A stretch of DNA of 64,000 nt. Origin: Planctomycetota bacterium (GTDB lineage: Bacteria; Planctomycetota; Phycisphaerae; Phycisphaerales; SM1A02). The position numbers and the translations under genes are program-made. A model generated the notes under the pieces. That model was not told the origin of the DNA. It did no database searches and saw only the letters and a program-made list of their open reading frames with translations. The stretch spans positions 1 through 64,000 of the forward strand of contig JAQCEQ010000009.1 of assembly GCA_027618565.1 (NCBI GenBank), read 5' to 3'. The number at the start of each line of letters is the position of its first letter. The first letter of the stretch is position 1. Below, piece by piece: positions 61,017-64,000 of this stretch.

Positions 61017-63313
61017 CGAGTCAGGGGTCCTGCGAAAGACTCGCTCAGCGCCAACTCCACCACGATAGATCGAAGCGATGGGTCCGTGATCCCGATGCGG
61101 TCGATCTCATCCAGTGTGGGAGAGTCCACCTCGGCGGTCCGGCGACCAAGCGCGAAGACCGCCATGTGCCGGATCAGGCTCCGCCGCAGCGCCGGATCAT
61201 CTGACAGGAACTGCTCCAGGCCCTCGATGCCATCCAGCGTGGCGCCCCCGGGCAGTCGCCCCCGGTCATCCACCTGTGCCACCCGCCACTCCACGATCTC
61301 CTGGTCGCCCTCGCGAGTGACATGCCGGATCCGGACTCGCCGCCCGATGGCGTCTCGAGACTGGAGCGCAAATCCAAGTTCGTCCATCGTGTGGTGGCAG
61401 GCCGCGCACGACGGGTCCGCGCGGTGGTGCTCCAGTTGTTCCCGCATCGACAGCGTGCGACCGTCCACGCGAGCCGACTCTTCCAGCTTGGGAATCTCCG
61501 GCGGCGGCGGCGCGGGCGGGCGGTCGAGGAGCGCCTCCAGGATGAACTTCCCGCGGATCACCGGCGAGGTCCGCGTCGGCAGGCTGGTCGCTGCCAGCAC
61601 GCTTCCGTGCCGGAGGAGTCCCTCACCGGTGTCACTCGCCACGATCTGGAGTTCATCGCCGGTGAGCGGCTCCTCGCCGTAGTACGCCGCCAAGGCTGCG
61701 TTGCGCACTCTCGTGCGAGATCGCACCAGTGCACTCACCGGCGCCCCGGAACGAAGGATCCAATCGAAGTACTCGATCGTTTCCTCACGAATCGCCGCGC
61801 GCATCGGACCGTCCAGCGCGCCAAACTTTTCCCCGTCAAAGGTCTGCGTCTCCAGCCGATCGATCTGCAGCCACTGCGTCGCGAACCGCTCAGCGAGCGA
61901 GCGTGAGCGATGGTCATCCAGCAGGCGGCGGACCTCCCGCGCGGCGCCTTCGCGAGAGGCCAGCGATCCATCCTCGGCGGCTTGGCGGAGCCGTTCGTCG
62001 GGGATCGACCCCCAGAGAAACGAGGCCAGTCGCGCCGCGTACTCCTGCGGCGAGCCGGGCTCTGTCTCGATCCGGTAGAGGAATCTGGGATGGCAGAGCA
62101 CCGCCACGATGGCCGCCCGCTGCGCATCGATCGCATCGTCGCTTCCGGCCGCTCGCTGCACGCGCCGCACCGCCGCGGCCACGCGAGCGCGCTCCTCGCG
62201 TGGTGCCTCGCCCCGCCACGCTCGTTCTGTCAGCCACCCCACCACCCTCTCGAGGGCGGGCGACTTCCTCCCGCCCTTCGACACGTTCTCCATCCCCTGC
62301 TGGAAGGCGCTTCCCTCCCCATCGGTGGTCTGCTGGCGGAGTTCAATCGCGACGACCTGGGCGTTGCGATCGCGCTGCGACGGGTCTGGGTGGTCGGGCC
62401 TGTAGAAGTCGTTGATGAATCTCACTCGCGCCTCGTGCTCACCGGGTGCCAGTTCGCACGCGATCCGGAACTCGCCCGGGTCCTCGGGCGTCTCGCGCAC
62501 TGAGAACGTGCCCAGCAGCCGGCGGTTGATCCCGGCGGAGAGCCGCACTGGTTCGTCGCCCGCCTGCTGCCCTGCTGCCCGGATCACCAACTCTCCGGAG
62601 AACGGTGACCGCAAGCGGAAGGTCGTGATCGCATCGCCAGCGGAGTGGAGCCGCACCACACCGCCGTCGACACGACCTCCGCCCTCCGCCGAGAGCGGTG
62701 TCCCTTGAATGAGCGTGCCCTGTGGCCCTGCCGTCGCGACGATCGCCGCCAGCTCTGCGGCGGCCAGGTATCGCTCCACATGGAGCGGTGAAATCGTGAG
62801 CGTGTCGGCGGTCGTCGTGAACCCCTCGCCAATCTCATCCTCGGGGAGCACCATCTCCACATCCACCTCCACGCCCAGGAGATCGTGCACCGACCGCGAC
62901 CACTCGTCTCTGGTCAGCCGGCGCGTCAGTGGAGTGCGCGGGGACCGCGTCCGCTCTGGCGCACCATCGCCCCAGGTTTCCTCCCAAGCGGCACGAGCCT
63001 CCGCGAGCAGCCTGCCGCGCTGCTCCTGGCTGGGTTGTTCTTCCTCAGTCATCGGCGGCATGTCGCCGCGACGAAGCCGCAGAAGGACCACTTCCCAGGA
63101 ATCTCGCGCGCCCGGCGCTGCACTCGCCGACGCCAGCAACTCCCCCAGGTCCAGCCCACCCTTCGCCTTGGCGCCCTCGTGGCAATCCAGGCAGTACGAG
63201 GCGAACCCGGAACCGCCTCCCGACGGTCCGGCTTGGCCGGCCGCCTCCGTGGTAGCCGCTGCGACGACCAACGCCGACAGGACCGAGATTCCAGGGAGCA
63301 TGCGACCCTTCAC
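61013..63313 (-). CDS. Planctomycete-type cytochrome c / DUF1587-DUF1592-DUF1588-DUF1585 protein
   Basis: A 766-residue exported protein. A signal peptide (ISVLSALVVAAATTEA) is followed by a c-type heme site YCLDCHEGA (C41, C44, H45) and MPPMTEEEQP, the planctomycete cytochrome-c pattern. DUF1587 text is LTRRLTRDEWSRSVHDLLGVEVDV. A carbohydrate-binding-like segment with RLHSAGDAITTFRLRSPFSGELVI is next. Then come RFLYRIETEPGSPQEYAARLASFLWGSIPDERLR (DUF1592) and CAACHHTMDELGFALQSRDAIGRRVRIRH (DUF1588, with a second CxxCH) ahead of DUF1585. GTG 63313 gives a basic N terminus; ATG 63301 is an alternative. Function is unknown; this family always pairs with DUF1552 or DUF1501 genes. Confidence 0.88.
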   Translation of the reverse strand: MKGRMLPGISVLSALVVAAATTEAAGQAGPSGGGSGFASYCLDCHEGAKAKGGLDLGELLASASAAPGARDSWEVVLLRLRRGDMPPMTEEEQPSQEQRGRLLAEARAAWEETWGDGAPERTRSPRTPLTRRLTRDEWSRSVHDLLGVEVDVEMVLPEDEIGEGFTTTADTLTISPLHVERYLAAAELAAIVATAGPQGTLIQGTPLSAEGGGRVDGGVVRLHSAGDAITTFRLRSPFSGELVIRAAGQQAGDEPVRLSAGINRRLLGTFSVRETPEDPGEFRIACELAPGEHEARVRFINDFYRPDHPDPSQRDRNAQVVAIELRQQTTDGEGSAFQQGMENVSKGGRKSPALERVVGWLTERAWRGEAPREERARVAAAVRRVQRAAGSDDAIDAQRAAIVAVLCHPRFLYRIETEPGSPQEYAARLASFLWGSIPDERLRQAAEDGSLASREGAAREVRRLLDDHRSRSLAERFATQWLQIDRLETQTFDGEKFGALDGPMRAAIREETIEYFDWILRSGAPVSALVRSRTRVRNAALAAYYGEEPLTGDELQIVASDTGEGLLRHGSVLAATSLPTRTSPVIRGKFILEALLDRPPAPPPPEIPKLEESARVDGRTLSMREQLEHHRADPSCAACHHTMDELGFALQSRDAIGRRVRIRHVTREGDQEIVEWRVAQVDDRGRLPGGATLDGIEGLEQFLSDDPALRRSLIRHMAVFALGRRTAEVDSPTLDEIDRIGITDPSLRSIVVELALSESFAGPLTR

Positions 63314-63369
63314 GGGACAGAGCCTAGGACCTTCACGGATCCCACCCATTGCGCCGATACGATTTCGTG

Positions 63370-64000
63370 ATGATCGACGAGGGAGACACCCTTGACAGCG
63401 CCAGTAGTTTCTCCAAACCCCCTCCCCGCGAGCCCGCGGAATCTCGCGGCCCCGCACGACCGCCCGCCAGCATCGACCCCGACGCGGCGACGATGCCCGT
63501 CCGTGAGTCGGACTCGGGCGTCCTGGGCGGAAACGGTGCCGCGACCTATCGGCTGATCAAAATCCTTGGTGAAGGTGGTTTTGGCTCCGTCTGGCAGGCC
63601 CGGCAGACGGCACCTCTGCAGCGCGATGTGGCTATCAAGGTCCTCAAGCGAGGGATGGATACCGATGCCATTGTCGCGCGCTTCAGCGCCGAGCGGCAGG
63701 CCCTGGCGGTACTGGACCACCCATCACTGGCCAAGGTGTACGACGCGGGGACCACGCCCGAGGGACTTCCGTTCTTCGCGATGGAGTTCGTGGCGGGCGA
63801 GCCGCTGGACAGTTACGCGGACAAGCACAAGCTTTCCGTGCGGCAGCGTGTGGAATTGCTCATCCAGGTGGCGGAGGCCGTGCAACACGCCCACAGCAAG
63901 GGCCTCATCCACCGCGACCTCAAGCCGCCCAACATTCTGGTCACCGCCGAGGGGACCGGACACCGCGCGAAGGTCATCGACTTCGGTATCGCCAAGGTGG
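63370..64000 (+). CDS. Hanks-type serine/threonine protein kinase (cut by the right edge)
   Basis: The first 210 residues are visible. After a Pro/Ser-rich 57-residue tail the kinase domain starts TYRLIKILGEGGFGSVWQA (glycine loop 67-72), DVAIKVLKRG with catalytic lysine K90, FFAMEFVAGEPLDSYA, and the loop LIHRDLKPPNILVT with D183 (the usual serine before Asn is a proline here). VIDFGIAKV holds the DFG at 204-206. The start is ATG 63370, directly after an in-frame GTG at 63367. In planctomycetes such kinases often carry C-terminal TPR or WD40 repeats, outside this window. It is divergent from the DUF1592 gene by 56 bases. Confidence 0.92.
   Translation, partial: MIDEGDTLDSASSFSKPPPREPAESRGPARPPASIDPDAATMPVRESDSGVLGGNGAATYRLIKILGEGGFGSVWQARQTAPLQRDVAIKVLKRGMDTDAIVARFSAERQALAVLDHPSLAKVYDAGTTPEGLPFFAMEFVAGEPLDSYADKHKLSVRQRVELLIQVAEAVQHAHSKGLIHRDLKPPNILVTAEGTGHRAKVIDFGIAKV

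Noticed and set aside
1-64000. tRNA, rRNA, CRISPR arrays, insertion sequences
   Set aside because: No conserved T-loop/anticodon arms, no regularly spaced repeats with unique spacers, and no transposase or terminal inverted repeats were seen.

Overview
The window is high-GC (about two thirds G+C) bacterial chromosome, densely packed with short gaps and many 1-4 base stop/start overlaps. The protein families point to a planctomycete, most likely of the Phycisphaerae. The markers are secreted proteins ending in paired dockerin-like GDxNGDGxVDGxDLxxxLxxWG repeats, a cytochrome-c/DUF1587-DUF1592-DUF1588-DUF1585 protein beside a DUF1552 protein, a sulfatase with a formylglycine-generating enzyme, Tat-exported Gfo/Idh/MocA oxidoreductases and OprB-type porins. 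No rRNA, tRNA, CRISPR array, insertion sequence or phage gene was seen. The taxonomic call is inference from gene families only.

Layout. 1-7738: a cell-surface polysaccharide cluster with an edge-truncated Wzz-like protein, an O-antigen ligase/polymerase-like membrane protein, glycosyltransferases of several types and a methyltransferase. 7782-17382: a mixed set holding a secreted transglutaminase-like protein, a deoxyhypusine-synthase-like enzyme, a DinB-like protein, a YcaQ-type DNA glycosylase, a beta-carbonic anhydrase, a tiny Cys-rich membrane protein, a dockerin-like relic, an OprB porin and a thioredoxin-fold protein. 17485-20604: OsmC and a lipoprotein sulfatase on one strand, and the formylglycine-generating enzyme divergent to them. 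20770-27577: an FG-GAP/dockerin secreted protein, a UDP-sugar dehydrogenase, a lipoprotein and a sodium:alanine symporter with a large extra domain. 27675-33604: a complete tripartite RND efflux operon. 33742-41355 (all minus): a TlpA-like protein, a cupredoxin/dockerin protein, agmatine-to-putrescine enzymes AguA and AguB, a porin, a DUF1573 protein and a Gfo/Idh/MocA oxidoreductase. 41479-47722 (all plus): Kup, TerC, a Sel1-repeat lipoprotein, a DUF72 protein and a hotdog thioesterase. 47748-54605 (minus): a compact menaquinone operon menF-menD-menH-menB-menA-menC. 54656-57323: RNase D and CoaBC. 57262-63313 (minus): a translationally coupled trio, and 63370-end a Hanks-type kinase cut by the window edge.

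The most striking item is the last gene of that trio, 57262-59619. It is a single reading frame joining a PhoD-type phosphodiesterase/phosphatase to a complete MltA-type lytic transglycosylase with all three aspartates of its 3D domain. It is encoded in overlap with a DUF1552 protein and a multi-DUF cytochrome c protein, so it looks like a dedicated envelope-acting cassette. Other points of interest are a bacterial deoxyhypusine-synthase-like enzyme together with the AguA/AguB putrescine route, an apparently exported formylglycine-generating enzyme beside its sulfatase, a symporter with an inserted domain of about 115 residues, and a strongly over-represented DNA word GAATCGAT.
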